Positions 8,629 to 18,049 of a stretch of 64,000 nucleotides of DNA are shown here, one piece after another; the first letter of the stretch is position 1; the number at the start of each line of letters is the position of its first letter. The DNA lies in assembly GCA_028284775.1 (NCBI GenBank), contig JANQRB010000021.1, positions 62,001 through 126,000 on the forward strand, in the 5' to 3' direction. A program made the position numbers and the translations under genes. A model generated the notes under the pieces. It was not told the DNA's origin, made no database searches, and worked only from the letters and a program-made list of their open reading frames with translations. Source of the stretch: Candidatus Kapaibacterium sp. Its GTDB lineage: Bacteria; Bacteroidota; Ignavibacteria; Kapaibacteriales; UBA7675.

Positions 8629-10809
8629 ATGCAAACACACAGGATGCCCTTGTTATTAGTGATATTTTGGCTGGCCCTACTATCATCGACCGGCAGCGTA
8701 CGCGCCGCAGACGAAGGATGGACGAGTTACCTGCCGCCCGGCGATGTCAAGGCGCTGCTGGACGTAGACGGCAGCCTGTGGATCGGCACGGGCCACGGCG
8801 GAATCAGGCTGTTGGACAAAGCAAGCGGAACGATGCGGGGTTTAACGAAAGGACCTGAAACCTACCACAGCAACAGGATAACTTCACTGGCAACGGATCA
8901 ATCGGGCGCGGTCTGGGTCGGCAACGCTATGGGAGTTTCCCGCTTTCGCGATGGCAAATGGACCGTCTTCGACGCAAAGAATTCGCCCTTGCCCGAGGCT
9001 CCCCATGCCGTGCTTGCCTACAACCCGCGGCGCGGCTGCATCTGTATCGGCACGCAGCAGGGATTGATCGAATACGACGGCCAGGAGTTCACGCTCATTA
9101 CCGAGGCCGAGGGCAAGCTGCCCTTTAACAATATTAATTTCGTGGAAGTGGACCGCGCGGGACGCACCTGGATAGCGCGGGCCTACAGCGAGCAAGGCCG
9201 TCCCCGCTTCGCGCGCCAGAATGTCGATGGAAGCTGGCAGGCGATACACGTGCCGGACCTCCCGAACGGCACCCACGACGCTGTAACAGCATTCGAGGCA
9301 GGCCCGAACGGCAGGCTGTGGTATTCCATCTACAGCAGGGGCGTGTACAGCTTCAAGGAAGGCGAATCCGAAAGTGAGCGCTTGCGGAATCATAGTGTCG
9401 CAATGATAGCGTCGGGCAGCGACGGCAGTATCTTTATCAACACGCAGACGGAAATCTTGTGGCTTGTCGACGGCGAATGGGAAACGTCGGTTGTCCTGGA
9501 GCTCGACGATCCCTCCGCGCTCATCAGCAGCTTTATTCTGGACGAGGACCGGCCGGCCTGGATCGGCGCCCGGAGCCAGGTGTTTAAAGTTGGCGAAGCC
9601 GACGTTGAGAGCTATCCCGTGGGTTCGCCGGCTGTCGACTTCTCCCATATCTTCAAAATCACATCCACCGTCAACGGCGACGTCTGGGCTGCTTGTGGAA
9701 GCGGCCTCTATCGTCTGCGGGCGGAAACCTGGGAAAAGTATATTTCCGACTATCCCCTTCTGCCCGGCGGCGTCGACTTTCGCGGTGCCGCGCCGGCCGG
9801 CGACAGCTCGATCTGGACCATAGGTCAAACCGCGGGCCTGTTCCGTTTCGACGGACGGCAATGGGAAGTCTTCGATAAATTTAATATCGGTAAAGACTTG
9901 CGCCTTTCGCACGACATCACGGTCGATCACAGCGGCAGCGTGTGGATTGCAACCGGGCAGAGCGGATTCAACCGCTTCGACGGCGAGCAACTCCACAGCA
10001 TTTCGCGCCTAGACGGCTCCGGCTTCGAGGGAGCCAGAATCAGCAGCCTGGCAGTAGCCTCGGACGGCAGCGTGTGGACAGCCGACAGTTTCGATGGCCT
10101 GGGTGTTTACAGCGATGGAGTCTGGCGCTGGATGACGGCCGGCAATTCCGACCTGCCCTCTAACGAGCTGAGAAAGGTATATGCCGGACTCGACGGCGAA
10201 GTCTGGCTGGTCTTCAGGGATCAGCCGGGCATATATCGCTACGACGGCCATGAGTTTCAAGCCCTGACCGCCTCCAATTCCGGTTTTGCCGGCGAGTACG
10301 CGACCGCCTTCGCGGCCGCGCCCGACGGAACGATATGGATCGGCAGCGCTGTAGGTCTGTACCGGCTTCGCAAGGGCCAGTGGAGCCACATTAACGTGCA
10401 AAACTCCGGCCTGCCGGACAACTTCGTCCGGGAGCTGCACATCGATCAGGCTGGAAATTTGTGGATCGGGACGCAGCACGGACAGATAGCGTGCTTGCAC
10501 GAATCGCTTAACGTCAGTGTCGCCGGGCCAAACACGGCGACCGCCCCGGCGGATGCGGCGCTCCGTCTGTATCCCAACCCCGCGCACCATCGGCTGGCGA
10601 TTGAACTTCACAAACTTAAGGCCGAACTGCGCGGGCTGCGTCTCTACGACGCTGCCGGACGCACAATCCTGCTTCCCGAGGCCGACGACGCTTCTGCGCT
10701 TCAGCATATCCGTCGGGAGCTCGACATATCCCACTTGCGCGCCGGACGCTACTTCCTGATCGCCGAGACCGGCACCGGCTCATACAGCGCCTCATTTATC
10801 GTGCGCTGA
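8629..10809 (+). CDS. Secreted two-component-regulator-type beta-propeller protein with T9SS sorting domain (copy 2)
   Basis: Paralogue of the gene at 3424, the same length (726 aa) and collinear throughout. The signal peptide is 'MPLLLVIFWLALLSSTGSVRA'. The blades are nearly superimposable ('GSLWIGTGHGGIRLLD', 'GAVWVGNAMGVSRF', 'GTIWIGSAVGLYRL'). The sorting domain starts 'RLYPNPAHHRLAIEL' and ends '..GSYSASFIVR'. Divergence is spread over the whole protein, with conserved stretches such as 'RISSLAVASDGSVW', so both copies appear to be under selection. Exported by Sec and then T9SS (inferred from the domain). The ligand is unknown. Confidence 0.85.
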   Translation: MQTHRMPLLLVIFWLALLSSTGSVRAADEGWTSYLPPGDVKALLDVDGSLWIGTGHGGIRLLDKASGTMRGLTKGPETYHSNRITSLATDQSGAVWVGNAMGVSRFRDGKWTVFDAKNSPLPEAPHAVLAYNPRRGCICIGTQQGLIEYDGQEFTLITEAEGKLPFNNINFVEVDRAGRTWIARAYSEQGRPRFARQNVDGSWQAIHVPDLPNGTHDAVTAFEAGPNGRLWYSIYSRGVYSFKEGESESERLRNHSVAMIASGSDGSIFINTQTEILWLVDGEWETSVVLELDDPSALISSFILDEDRPAWIGARSQVFKVGEADVESYPVGSPAVDFSHIFKITSTVNGDVWAACGSGLYRLRAETWEKYISDYPLLPGGVDFRGAAPAGDSSIWTIGQTAGLFRFDGRQWEVFDKFNIGKDLRLSHDITVDHSGSVWIATGQSGFNRFDGEQLHSISRLDGSGFEGARISSLAVASDGSVWTADSFDGLGVYSDGVWRWMTAGNSDLPSNELRKVYAGLDGEVWLVFRDQPGIYRYDGHEFQALTASNSGFAGEYATAFAAAPDGTIWIGSAVGLYRLRKGQWSHINVQNSGLPDNFVRELHIDQAGNLWIGTQHGQIACLHESLNVSVAGPNTATAPADAALRLYPNPAHHRLAIELHKLKAELRGLRLYDAAGRTILLPEADDASALQHIRRELDISHLRAGRYFLIAETGTGSYSASFIVR

Positions 10810-10914
10810 ATACCCCCGCGCGTACGAATTGAGCCTAAGCATTCCGATGGCAGCAATCACGCCGGGCGACTGCACGAATACAATGTCTGCCTTTTCACAT
10901 ATCAAGGTTTAACA

Positions 10915-13206
10915 ATGATCAAGTTTATTACAGAACCCGGACGCCTTGTTGTACTGCTGGCGCTGCTGTGCCTGACGGCAGGCCGATCGATCGCACAGCA
11001 GGAAACGCTTGAGATTTCCGCGCTCGGCGGCGATCTTAACGATATTGAATTCGCCGGCGACAAGCGGGTGATCGCGGTCGGCCAAAGCGGCGTAATGCTG
11101 ATAAGTGACGATCGCGGCCAGACCTGGCGGCAGCAGCCGACGCCCTTTGTTAACTTCGACCTGGCGGCATGTTTGTTCAGCTCCGCGGAGCGCGGTACGG
11201 TCGTTGGCGAGAACGGGCTGATCGCACAGACCAGCGACGCCGGGCAAAGCTGGACGCTGCGGGAGTCGGGCGTGGAAAGTACCCTGAGCGACCTGCATTT
11301 TATCGACGCCAGCCGCGGCGTGGCCGTCGGTCGGGAAGGCGCGATTTTGACCACGCTGGACGGCGGACAGAGCTGGCTGCGCGCGACGGGCGCGCCGCCG
11401 GACGCCATCCTGACGTCTGTGCTGATGGCGGACGCCAACACGGTTATCGCCGCCGGCTGGCGAATCGTCCTGGGCTCGTCTGACGGCGGACGATCATGGA
11501 GCGTAATGGATCTGGGACCGGAGATACCGGAGGAAGGCGTCATTTTATCGGAAGTCGGCTCCGATCCCGCCGGCAACATTTATCTTTCGGGTTCCACGCC
11601 CGCGCCACATTTTGCGCTTAAGTCCGGCGACGAAGGCACCACTTGGGAGTCCATACCGATGCCGGCGGCCGGCAACACCGCCCTGCGCTTTCTCGCCGAC
11701 GGCAGCGGCATTTCCCTGAGGTCGCAGCAGGATCTCCACACAAGCGCCGACGGCGGACAGAGTTGGACCGCATCCTCACTGCAGGGACAAACAGAGCAGC
11801 AACGCTATAATTTCGCGATTACCGCCGCGGCGCTGGCCCCGGACGGTCTGGCCCTGGCGGTCGGTATTAACCGCACGATTATTCGCAGCACGAACGGCGG
11901 GCGCGACTGGTCAGTTCAGTCTTTACTCGACTCGAGGCACTTCGGCGACATCGAATTCCGAGACAGGCTCAATGGCATCGCTGTCGGCGACAACAGCGGC
12001 ATTTCTTTAACCCGCGACGGCGGCGTGACCTGGGATACACGCGCGGACAAGACTGAAGAAGATGAATTTTCAAGCAGATTCACGGATGTAGTGTACATCG
12101 ACGACCAGCGAATTCGCGCCGTGGCGGGCCGATCCAGCAATACCACGACCGTCTTCAGCGACGACGGCGGCGCAAGCTGGCGGGAGTTCGATATGCCGAA
12201 CAGGGGACTCTCAATTCCGACGATGGACTTTGCCGATGATATGACCGGCGTGATGGCCGGATACGAATCGACCGGTTTAGCCCGGCCCGGCTGGTTCCTC
12301 TTTCGCAGCAGCGACGGCGGCCACACCTGGGATACGGACGGCAAATACTTCGGCGACGAAGAGTTCGCGCCGAATGTGATCAAGTACCTCAGCCCCGATG
12401 TCCTGATTGCAGCGGGCAGATATCGGCGTGGAACGCCCCACAGAGGCATGTTCGTCCGCAGCTTCGACGGCGGCGCGAGCTGGGAGTATCAAACTTTCGA
12501 CGAGATGACCAACGGCATTTCAACGATGCATTTCCCGGATTCGCGTACCGGCTTTGTGACCGGCCTCGCGGGCGTGGTGCTGAAAACCGAAGATGGCGGC
12601 GACACCTGGCGCGACATCAGCCCCGAAGCGGTGAGCGACACGGTCGGCTTCCGGAGCATAGTGTTCCGCGATGCCTCGTTCGGGCTACTCATGGGCCTCG
12701 ACCGCAGGCTGCTGGTCACCTCCGACGGCGGCGACACCTGGCGCAACATCCTACCGGGCGGGCGCCTGCCCACGATGAAAAAAATGGCTTTTACCGGACC
12801 GCTCGAGCTTATCGCGATCAGACAGACGCGATTTCCCGGCGATTCAGAAAACCTGTTAAAAATTTCGCTGCCCTCCGATATCACGAGCGTCGACGCGGAT
12901 CAGAACGTGGTGGCGGGCCTCATGAAAGCGACCTTGTCCGGGATCAGCCCCAATCCCGTGCGCAACATTGTCAGGCTGCGACTACGCTGCGCGCCGGACG
13001 CCGATCCGCAAAACATGCGTTTAAGCGTTTACGCTTCCGACGGCCGCCTGCTGCTCGATCTCAACGAGAATCTGCGGCGCTCGGCAAGGCCCGGAATGGA
13101 AAGCGAGCTCGAGTTTTCCATGGCGGCCTTTGCTTCCGGTTCGTACTTCATCCGATTAAGCGACGGAATTCGCAGCTTCAGCAGGACATTCCTCGTCTTG
13201 CCCTGA
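10915..13206 (+). CDS. Secreted YCF48/BNR-repeat protein with T9SS sorting domain (copy 2)
   Basis: Paralogue of the gene at 5710 (763 against 761 aa), collinear over the entire length. Signal peptide 'VVLLALLCLTAGRSIAQQ', Asp-box-like repeats ('TSDAGQSWTLRESG', 'TTLDGGQSWLRATG', 'TSDGGDTWRNILPG') and a sorting domain starting 'GISPNPVRNIVRLRL'. The bases before the start ('aaggtttaacaATG') match those before copy 1 ('gaggttaaacaATG'). It closes the second two-gene unit. A hairpin at 13422-13454 follows about 215 bp downstream. Function unknown; the intact frame argues against a pseudogene. Confidence 0.85.
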   Translation: MIKFITEPGRLVVLLALLCLTAGRSIAQQETLEISALGGDLNDIEFAGDKRVIAVGQSGVMLISDDRGQTWRQQPTPFVNFDLAACLFSSAERGTVVGENGLIAQTSDAGQSWTLRESGVESTLSDLHFIDASRGVAVGREGAILTTLDGGQSWLRATGAPPDAILTSVLMADANTVIAAGWRIVLGSSDGGRSWSVMDLGPEIPEEGVILSEVGSDPAGNIYLSGSTPAPHFALKSGDEGTTWESIPMPAAGNTALRFLADGSGISLRSQQDLHTSADGGQSWTASSLQGQTEQQRYNFAITAAALAPDGLALAVGINRTIIRSTNGGRDWSVQSLLDSRHFGDIEFRDRLNGIAVGDNSGISLTRDGGVTWDTRADKTEEDEFSSRFTDVVYIDDQRIRAVAGRSSNTTTVFSDDGGASWREFDMPNRGLSIPTMDFADDMTGVMAGYESTGLARPGWFLFRSSDGGHTWDTDGKYFGDEEFAPNVIKYLSPDVLIAAGRYRRGTPHRGMFVRSFDGGASWEYQTFDEMTNGISTMHFPDSRTGFVTGLAGVVLKTEDGGDTWRDISPEAVSDTVGFRSIVFRDASFGLLMGLDRRLLVTSDGGDTWRNILPGGRLPTMKKMAFTGPLELIAIRQTRFPGDSENLLKISLPSDITSVDADQNVVAGLMKATLSGISPNPVRNIVRLRLRCAPDADPQNMRLSVYASDGRLLLDLNENLRRSARPGMESELEFSMAAFASGSYFIRLSDGIRSFSRTFLVLP

Positions 13207-13421
13207 CTAAGCGGCGCGGCTGTTGCTGTTTAACACATTTGTTAGCTGGCGCGGATCTCAATGCGCTCGCGCCCGGGCTTTTCCGGCTGTGCCGTTACGA
13301 CACTCGGCGTCCTGTCATGGTCAGTAAACAGCAGCGGACGCGGAAGGTTTTCGGCACGGCGATGTACATAGCACGAAATGGCTGAACAAGGCTCATCGAG
13401 TGTTTGCAGGTCCTCGCATTC

Positions 13422-13454
13422 CGGCCCGGGCAATCCGATCGACTGCCCGGGCCG
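13422..13454. terminator. Perfect GC-rich hairpin downstream of second propeller/YCF48 unit
   Basis: A 10-bp perfect stem (CGGCCCGGGC / GCCCGGGCCG) around the 13-nt loop 'aatccgatcgact'. The same loop sits in an imperfect version at 8109-8138 after the first unit. There is no T-run after the stem, so a classical intrinsic terminator is not proven; it may protect the 3' end of the mRNA or bind a protein. The surrounding 13207-13522 holds no gene. Confidence 0.4.
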
Positions 13455-13522
13455 ACCTGTAAACGGCTGAATTCATGTTAAACACCTGTTGAAGCTGTCG
13501 CCCTCTGGGCCCTTATCTCCTC

Positions 13523-13945
13523 TTACACTTCCCAGTGCGCGCCGGGCTGATAGTCGGCAAAGTACCAGTGATAGCCCTCCAGGTCCTCCGCCATGTAACC
13601 GCGCGCGCCGAAGTCTTCATCCCGCAGCTCGCGGATAATCTCGGCCCCCGCCGTTTTGGCCTGCCGATAGTGAGCGTCGGGATCATCGATGCGAACGGAT
13701 AGTGCGAAGTTGTTCCCCCTTTGACCGCGGCGGCTGACGCGATCCTGCTCCGGCTTGGCAGAGCTCACCATAATGACGCCTGGGCCGAGACTCAGCTCGG
13801 AATGCACGATCGTCCCGTCTTCGCCGGGCACCACCAAACGTTGCCTAAAACCGAAAACCCGGCAGAGCCATTCGATGGCGGCCGGCGCATCGTCATAGGT
13901 TAAACTGGGGAAGATATTCGAGGTAATTTCACCGGATGCTTTCAT
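13523..13945 (-). CDS. VOC-family (glyoxalase/bleomycin-resistance fold) protein
   Basis: A protein of about 140 aa with the paired beta-alpha-beta-beta-beta pattern of the VOC superfamily: 'NIFPSLTYDDAPAAIEWLCR' (first half), 'GTIVHSELSLGPGVIMVS', 'ALSVRIDDPDAHYRQAKTAG' and the closing 'FGARGYMAEDLEGYHWYFAD'. It resembles the PhnB-like/glyoxalase_2 branch. I start at the ATG at 13945 ('MKASGE'); an ATG at 13960 and a longer frame to 13999 exist but add residues outside the domain. The substrate cannot be predicted. Transcribed alone, convergent with the second YCF48 gene. Confidence 0.85.
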   Translation of the reverse strand: MKASGEITSNIFPSLTYDDAPAAIEWLCRVFGFRQRLVVPGEDGTIVHSELSLGPGVIMVSSAKPEQDRVSRRGQRGNNFALSVRIDDPDAHYRQAKTAGAEIIRELRDEDFGARGYMAEDLEGYHWYFADYQPGAHWEV

Positions 13946-14195
13946 GGTCGTTCCATGCATATTCGAATAAGAGAATAGCTGAATTGGTCCAGGCCGCACA
14001 GCGTATCTTTGCTGGAATCTGCCGGAGCCCGCAGCATTAATTTACACAAAATCGAAATTGTCCCGAGCGGCTAATATAGTAAGCAAATGTCGTGGCCGTG
14101 CCGCACGAACCGCTCCGCTTCACTACAGGAAATGGACGGCTGCCGCATTGTGCTAATGGAATTGTGCAGAAGATTTCTGCTTCAGGCGATGTGCA

Positions 14196-14324
14196 ATGAA
14201 AAACACTTTGCAAAAAACGAGAAAAACAACTAAAATGGCCTTTTGGCTGGCAGAGCGGGCAACAATGACATCGGTATCAGAACACCAAGAAAAAATCGAA
14301 ATCCCGCCTGATTATTTGATATAA
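14196..14324 (+). CDS. Possible 42-aa small protein
   Basis: An ATG-initiated frame of 42 codons in the AT-rich gap between the VOC and DUF805 genes. It encodes a basic N-terminus ('MKNTLQKTRKTTKMAFWL') and an acidic-to-neutral tail ending 'IPPDYLI'. No ribosome-binding site stands out and I recognise no family. The rest of 13946-14443 holds nothing else convincing. It could be chance. Confidence 0.2.
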   Translation: MKNTLQKTRKTTKMAFWLAERATMTSVSEHQEKIEIPPDYLI

Positions 14325-14443
14325 TCTTAATTAAATGAAAACATCTAATTTACGGATCCCAGCGTGGGTACCGGATTCCACGTGCAAGTCGAGGCGGCCG
14401 CACGAAGCCGCACAAGTAACAAATTCTTAACCAGGGAGCAACA

Positions 14444-14812
14444 ATGGAGTGGTATCTGACAGCTTTGAAGAAATACGCCCAATTCAGCGGGCGCTCACGA
14501 CGAAGCGAGTATTGGTTTTTTGTCCTCTTTAATATCATTATCTCAGTTGGACTGGCAATCCTCGATGGTTTGCTCTCACTCTCGGATTCGACCTATGGAA
14601 TCGGCCTGTTGGGTTCCCTCTATTCGCTGGTAATTCTGGTTCCCTCCCTCGCGGTCGCCGTACGGAGGCTGCATGACACAGGGCGAAGCGGCTTTTTCAT
14701 ATTGCTGAGCCTCATTCCCTGTATCGGAACAATAATATTAATTGTTTTCTTTGCTCAAGAGGGTAACTCCGGTGAAAATGAGTATGGTCCCGATCCGAAA
14801 GAAATGGAATGA
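14444..14812 (+). CDS. DUF805 family inner-membrane protein
   Basis: A 122-aa protein with the DUF805 (YhaH-like) hallmarks: the N-terminal 'ALKKYAQFSGRSRRSEYWFF' (residues 7-26), three to four membrane segments and the conserved loop 'AVRRLHDTGRSGFFILL' before the last hydrophobic helices, then a soluble tail 'GENEYGPDP'. The ATG at 14444 follows 'gggagcaaca', a plausible ribosome-binding site. The family is widespread and of unknown function. Downstream 14813-15226 (about 410 bp) contains no gene I can support. Confidence 0.92.
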   Translation: MEWYLTALKKYAQFSGRSRRSEYWFFVLFNIIISVGLAILDGLLSLSDSTYGIGLLGSLYSLVILVPSLAVAVRRLHDTGRSGFFILLSLIPCIGTIILIVFFAQEGNSGENEYGPDPKEME

Positions 14813-15226
14813 CACCTGAGCCACCCTTAGCTGCCGTAGACGGCTCGCTCGACTTAAATCCGGGAAAGGATCCGAATGGTCCGAACATAGAAAACTGGTC
14901 ATAGCAATTCTGCAGCCGACAAGCTTGGGATTTCTGTTAAACAGTTTGTTCGAGTGTCGTGATCTACGGCGATAGGACGATGCTCCCTTAGAACCTTGAC
15001 ACCCTGGTCGAGGGATCTTCACAATGACGCCTTAAAAAAATGACAGGGTGGAAGGAATGTCGCCAAAACTGAAGAGCTTTGCGCGGCAGGTCCTGTCTAA
15101 TATTGTATGCATCCTCGGTCTTTTTCCGAGCTAAGGTGTTTTCCTTACCCGCAATTTCCGGTAAGCCCGGCTTCGGGCTGAGTATCAGCAATTTTTTCAT
15201 ATCTGGTTACACTTGAAACACTCAAA

Positions 15227-15640
15227 ATGCCTGAGATCTTTCCGATGGACAAGTTTAAGGTAGAGGACATTCATTATGAGTTCACCCGGGAAATCGAGGA
15301 TGAGCAAGAAGCCGAGATTGAATTTGTGATAAAATTTAGTCCACTGATTCAGGACCGCCAGAATCTTGAACCAAGCTTAGAATTCGTTGGATTCTCAACT
15401 TCCGAAATGGGAAGCAGAGTTTTTTCCGCAGGATACGAATTCAGTGACGACGACGACATAGAGCCATCCTCCGTCTATTTTCAGTCCGTCCACAATCCGG
15501 TAGACCTTAAATGGCTGCGAATAGAGAAACAAGAAGCATTCGAGTTAATCGAATTTGAGCTGTTTTTTGACTTTGAATACGAAAACACTGATTATGGAAG
15601 CCAATCCTTAAGGCTGACACATAAAAAGTACAATGGATAA
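15227..15640 (+). CDS. Hypothetical acidic protein
   Basis: A 137-aa, strongly acidic soluble protein ('EFTREIEDEQEAEIEF', 'EFSDDDDIEPSS', 'FELFFDFEYENTDYG'), with alternating hydrophobic and charged residues that suggest a beta-sandwich. No signal peptide or membrane segment. I do not recognise the family. A second in-frame ATG lies six codons later. Base composition is visibly AT-richer than the neighbouring T9SS genes. Together with the WG-repeat, GNAT and 299-aa genes downstream it forms an accessory block; an immunity-type protein is possible but unproven. Confidence 0.6.
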   Translation: MPEIFPMDKFKVEDIHYEFTREIEDEQEAEIEFVIKFSPLIQDRQNLEPSLEFVGFSTSEMGSRVFSAGYEFSDDDDIEPSSVYFQSVHNPVDLKWLRIEKQEAFELIEFELFFDFEYENTDYGSQSLRLTHKKYNG

Positions 15641-15721
15641 AGACTGCAACAGGTCCGGCAGAATTAGCTGAATTTTAGCCATCATCAATATCCGGCTGCC
15701 CCTTACAGATCGATCGCAGCT

Positions 15722-16411
15722 ATGAACCTATATCCGATTAACAACAGAGGTCTCTACGGATTCATCGATTGCCGTGGGAATCAACGTATCGGCTATAAAT
15801 ATCACGGAGCGAAAGTGCTGACGGAGGGCCTTGCTGCGGTCAGGTTAAACAGAAAGTGGGGATACATTGACAAAGATGATAAGGTCCTGATTGACTTCAA
15901 ATATTTTTTTGCCTCTGAGTTTGAAAATGGTCAGGCGCATGTGGCATCCAGATCCAATAACTACTTCTATATAAACAAAACGGGGCTCAGGATAAGACCG
16001 AAATTCCGTCAGGAAAAAGACTTCCTCTCCTGTTATGGCGATCTGAATCTGGGGAAATGGGGCTTTATGAAGGATGATGGAAAAGTGATCGCATTGACGT
16101 ACGAAGAGACTCGAAATTCATCGGAAGGATTTGCCGCTGCCCGAATAAACGGCAAGTGGGGCTACGTAAACTCAATGGCCGAACCGATCTCCGAGTTCAT
16201 GTTCGACCAGGTCAGCAAATTTAAGGAAGGATTTGCGGCCGTAAAACTCAACAACAGATGGGGATATCTGAATACTTCCGGCCAGCTGACAATTGCGATG
16301 CAATTTCTGGATGCCGGAGATTTTTTGGGAGAGTTGAGCCGTGTCAAATTCGAAGATGGTCGATGGGCTTACATTGATAAGAATGCAAAAACAATTTGGA
16401 AAAGCCGTTAA
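15722..16411 (+). CDS. WG-repeat (KWG) protein
   Basis: A 229-aa protein made of about five WG repeats: 'NNRGLYGFIDCRGNQRI', 'LNRKWGYIDKDDKVLI', 'GKWGFMKDDGKVIALTYE', 'INGKWGYVNSMAEPIS', 'LNNRWGYLNTSGQLTI', then 'DGRWAYIDKNAKTI'. No signal peptide is visible, so it is probably cytoplasmic. WG repeats are beta-rich units common in FCB bacteria and often lie near polymorphic toxin or contact-dependent loci, but no enzymatic role is established. A second, shorter WG-repeat protein lies at 60885. Confidence 0.85.
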   Translation: MNLYPINNRGLYGFIDCRGNQRIGYKYHGAKVLTEGLAAVRLNRKWGYIDKDDKVLIDFKYFFASEFENGQAHVASRSNNYFYINKTGLRIRPKFRQEKDFLSCYGDLNLGKWGFMKDDGKVIALTYEETRNSSEGFAAARINGKWGYVNSMAEPISEFMFDQVSKFKEGFAAVKLNNRWGYLNTSGQLTIAMQFLDAGDFLGELSRVKFEDGRWAYIDKNAKTIWKSR

Positions 16412-16612
16412 CAGCGCTCATCGATTCATTCACCGCGTCTTCAAGCCTGGCTTAACGATATGGAAGTCAGCCATTAGGTATTCCGCTCTGATTGAGAATT
16501 GAAGAAGTCGCGATCGTAGCTTCATGGATGGAATTTGCTTGTTTGTATTTTTGCGTCAACATTCGATGTTTTCCATCGGCATACAGACGATATCAAAGCT
16601 ATAGGTGACAAA

Positions 16613-17125
16613 ATGAGTAGAGCCGCAATTCAATCGCCTGACTCAACACAAACCATTGACCTTCGATTGAGAGAACTGCTTGATGACGACCTCCCCATCT
16701 TTTTTGAACAGCAGCTCGATCCGGAGGCCAATCGCATGGCAGCCTTTACGGCCAAAGATCCCCGAGACAGAGTGAATTTCGAAGCCCACTGGAACAAGAT
16801 CAGGACCACGGACGGCGTCACGCTCCGGACAATTTTGATTAATGAACGGGTAGCCGGCAATATCGCAAGCTTTGTTATGTTCGGGGATCTTTGTATCAGT
16901 TATTGGATCGGCAAAGAGTATTGGGGCAAAGGCGTCGCCACTGAGGCGCTGAGGTTGTTTCTGGAAGTTGTCACCACGCGTCCAATTTGCGCGCGCGTTG
17001 CCTATGATAATGTCGGTTCATCCCGTGTGCTGGAAAAATGCGGCTTCAAGATTGTGGCGAAAGAGAAAGGTTTTGCCAATGCGCGCGGCAAGGAAATCGA
17101 AGAATTTGTGTATTGCCTGAAGTAA
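16613..17125 (+). CDS. GNAT-family N-acetyltransferase
   Basis: A 170-aa acetyltransferase of the RimJ/RimL-like branch (Acetyltransf_3). The N-terminus 'IDLRLRELLDDDLPIFFEQQ' is followed by 'ERVAGNIASFV', the core 'ISYWIGKEYWGKGVATEALR' containing the acetyl-CoA loop 'WGKGVA', and 'ARVAYDNVGSSRVLEKCGFK'. I use the ATG at 16613; the longer frame from 16535 adds a sequence that does not fit the family. The substrate (protein N-terminus, amino acid or drug) is unknown. It ends 24 bp before the next gene and is likely co-transcribed with it. Confidence 0.9.
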   Translation: MSRAAIQSPDSTQTIDLRLRELLDDDLPIFFEQQLDPEANRMAAFTAKDPRDRVNFEAHWNKIRTTDGVTLRTILINERVAGNIASFVMFGDLCISYWIGKEYWGKGVATEALRLFLEVVTTRPICARVAYDNVGSSRVLEKCGFKIVAKEKGFANARGKEIEEFVYCLK

Positions 17126-17149
17126 TGATACGATACTTGACAAATCACA

Positions 17150-18049
17150 ATGAGAGACTTCAACGATCTACTAGAACTCCTGGGCTGTTCAATCGAATCC
17201 GAAAAGATGCGATCGTTCTTGAGAGTACATCAGATTCCGCCTCCGCAAAGGCTCAGCATGGACACATTAGGTCGTGTATATCACGCCAGGACATCGAACG
17301 CCTCCAGTGGCATTATCCTGCGTTTCGAAGGCCGCAAGCGATACATTCTTGGCTACGGTCCGCCCGCCGCTGATTCAGGCGATGATTCGGACGAATTGAT
17401 TCTTATCGAGTTTGATGTTTGCGACGATTCATTCCCGCTCCCCTTCAATCTGACCTTCGGCGACAGCGCCGACACAATCGTCACAAAAATCGGCCGGAAA
17501 GCAAAGGAAAAGTCGGCCGAGCAGAGCTACGGCAGCGCCTGGAAATTTCAGTTTGATGATTTCCGATTAATGGCGGCCTTAAACAAACAACTGCAATTGA
17601 TCTGGATCAGAGTGTTCAAAATGAATCTGAGCGAAAAATCCAGGATCGAACTGCAAAGGCAGCTACGAGATCAGCGAAAAAATATCAAGCCTGAAAATAC
17701 GGAGACGGTCGCTGCTTTCAAGAAAAAGCTCCCCACGCAGGCATGGAAAAAGAGACTGGCTGAAGGAGACGAGATTCTTAACAGCCGAAACATCGAAGAG
17801 ACAGAAACGATCCTCGTTGAGTTTATCGATAAGCTGGTAGAATACACCATAGCCAGAAAAGCATCGAACATATTTAATGCCGTGCCGAAGCTGACCAGAA
17901 TAATAAACAAGCTCAATGTTAAATTCGATGATTTTATCGACAGCTATGAGCGTGAAGAGCTTTGCGCCTTTATCAATGAAGCCGTCAGAGCCACAGGCTT
18001 TAATCTTACCGACGATGTCGATCTGACGGAAGAGTATCGGGATTGGTGA
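17150..18049 (+). CDS. Hypothetical protein, 299 aa
   Basis: A soluble protein with two apparent parts. The N-terminal 150 residues are beta-rich, with 'LPFNLTFGDSADTIVTKIGR', a pattern seen in several immunity-like and uncharacterised families. The C-terminal half is helical and ends in 'INEAVRATGFNLTDDVDLTEEYRDW', an ending I have seen in uncharacterised bacterial proteins with acidic C-termini. No signal peptide or transmembrane segment. I cannot name the family. It directly follows the GNAT gene. Intact and of ordinary codon use for this AT-richer block. Confidence 0.6.
   Translation: MRDFNDLLELLGCSIESEKMRSFLRVHQIPPPQRLSMDTLGRVYHARTSNASSGIILRFEGRKRYILGYGPPAADSGDDSDELILIEFDVCDDSFPLPFNLTFGDSADTIVTKIGRKAKEKSAEQSYGSAWKFQFDDFRLMAALNKQLQLIWIRVFKMNLSEKSRIELQRQLRDQRKNIKPENTETVAAFKKKLPTQAWKKRLAEGDEILNSRNIEETETILVEFIDKLVEYTIARKASNIFNAVPKLTRIINKLNVKFDDFIDSYEREELCAFINEAVRATGFNLTDDVDLTEEYRDW

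Noticed and set aside
14340..14420. Possible tRNA or structured RNA around 'cccagcgtggg'
   Set aside because: Only a short hairpin; no cloverleaf or conserved T-loop sequence could be built.
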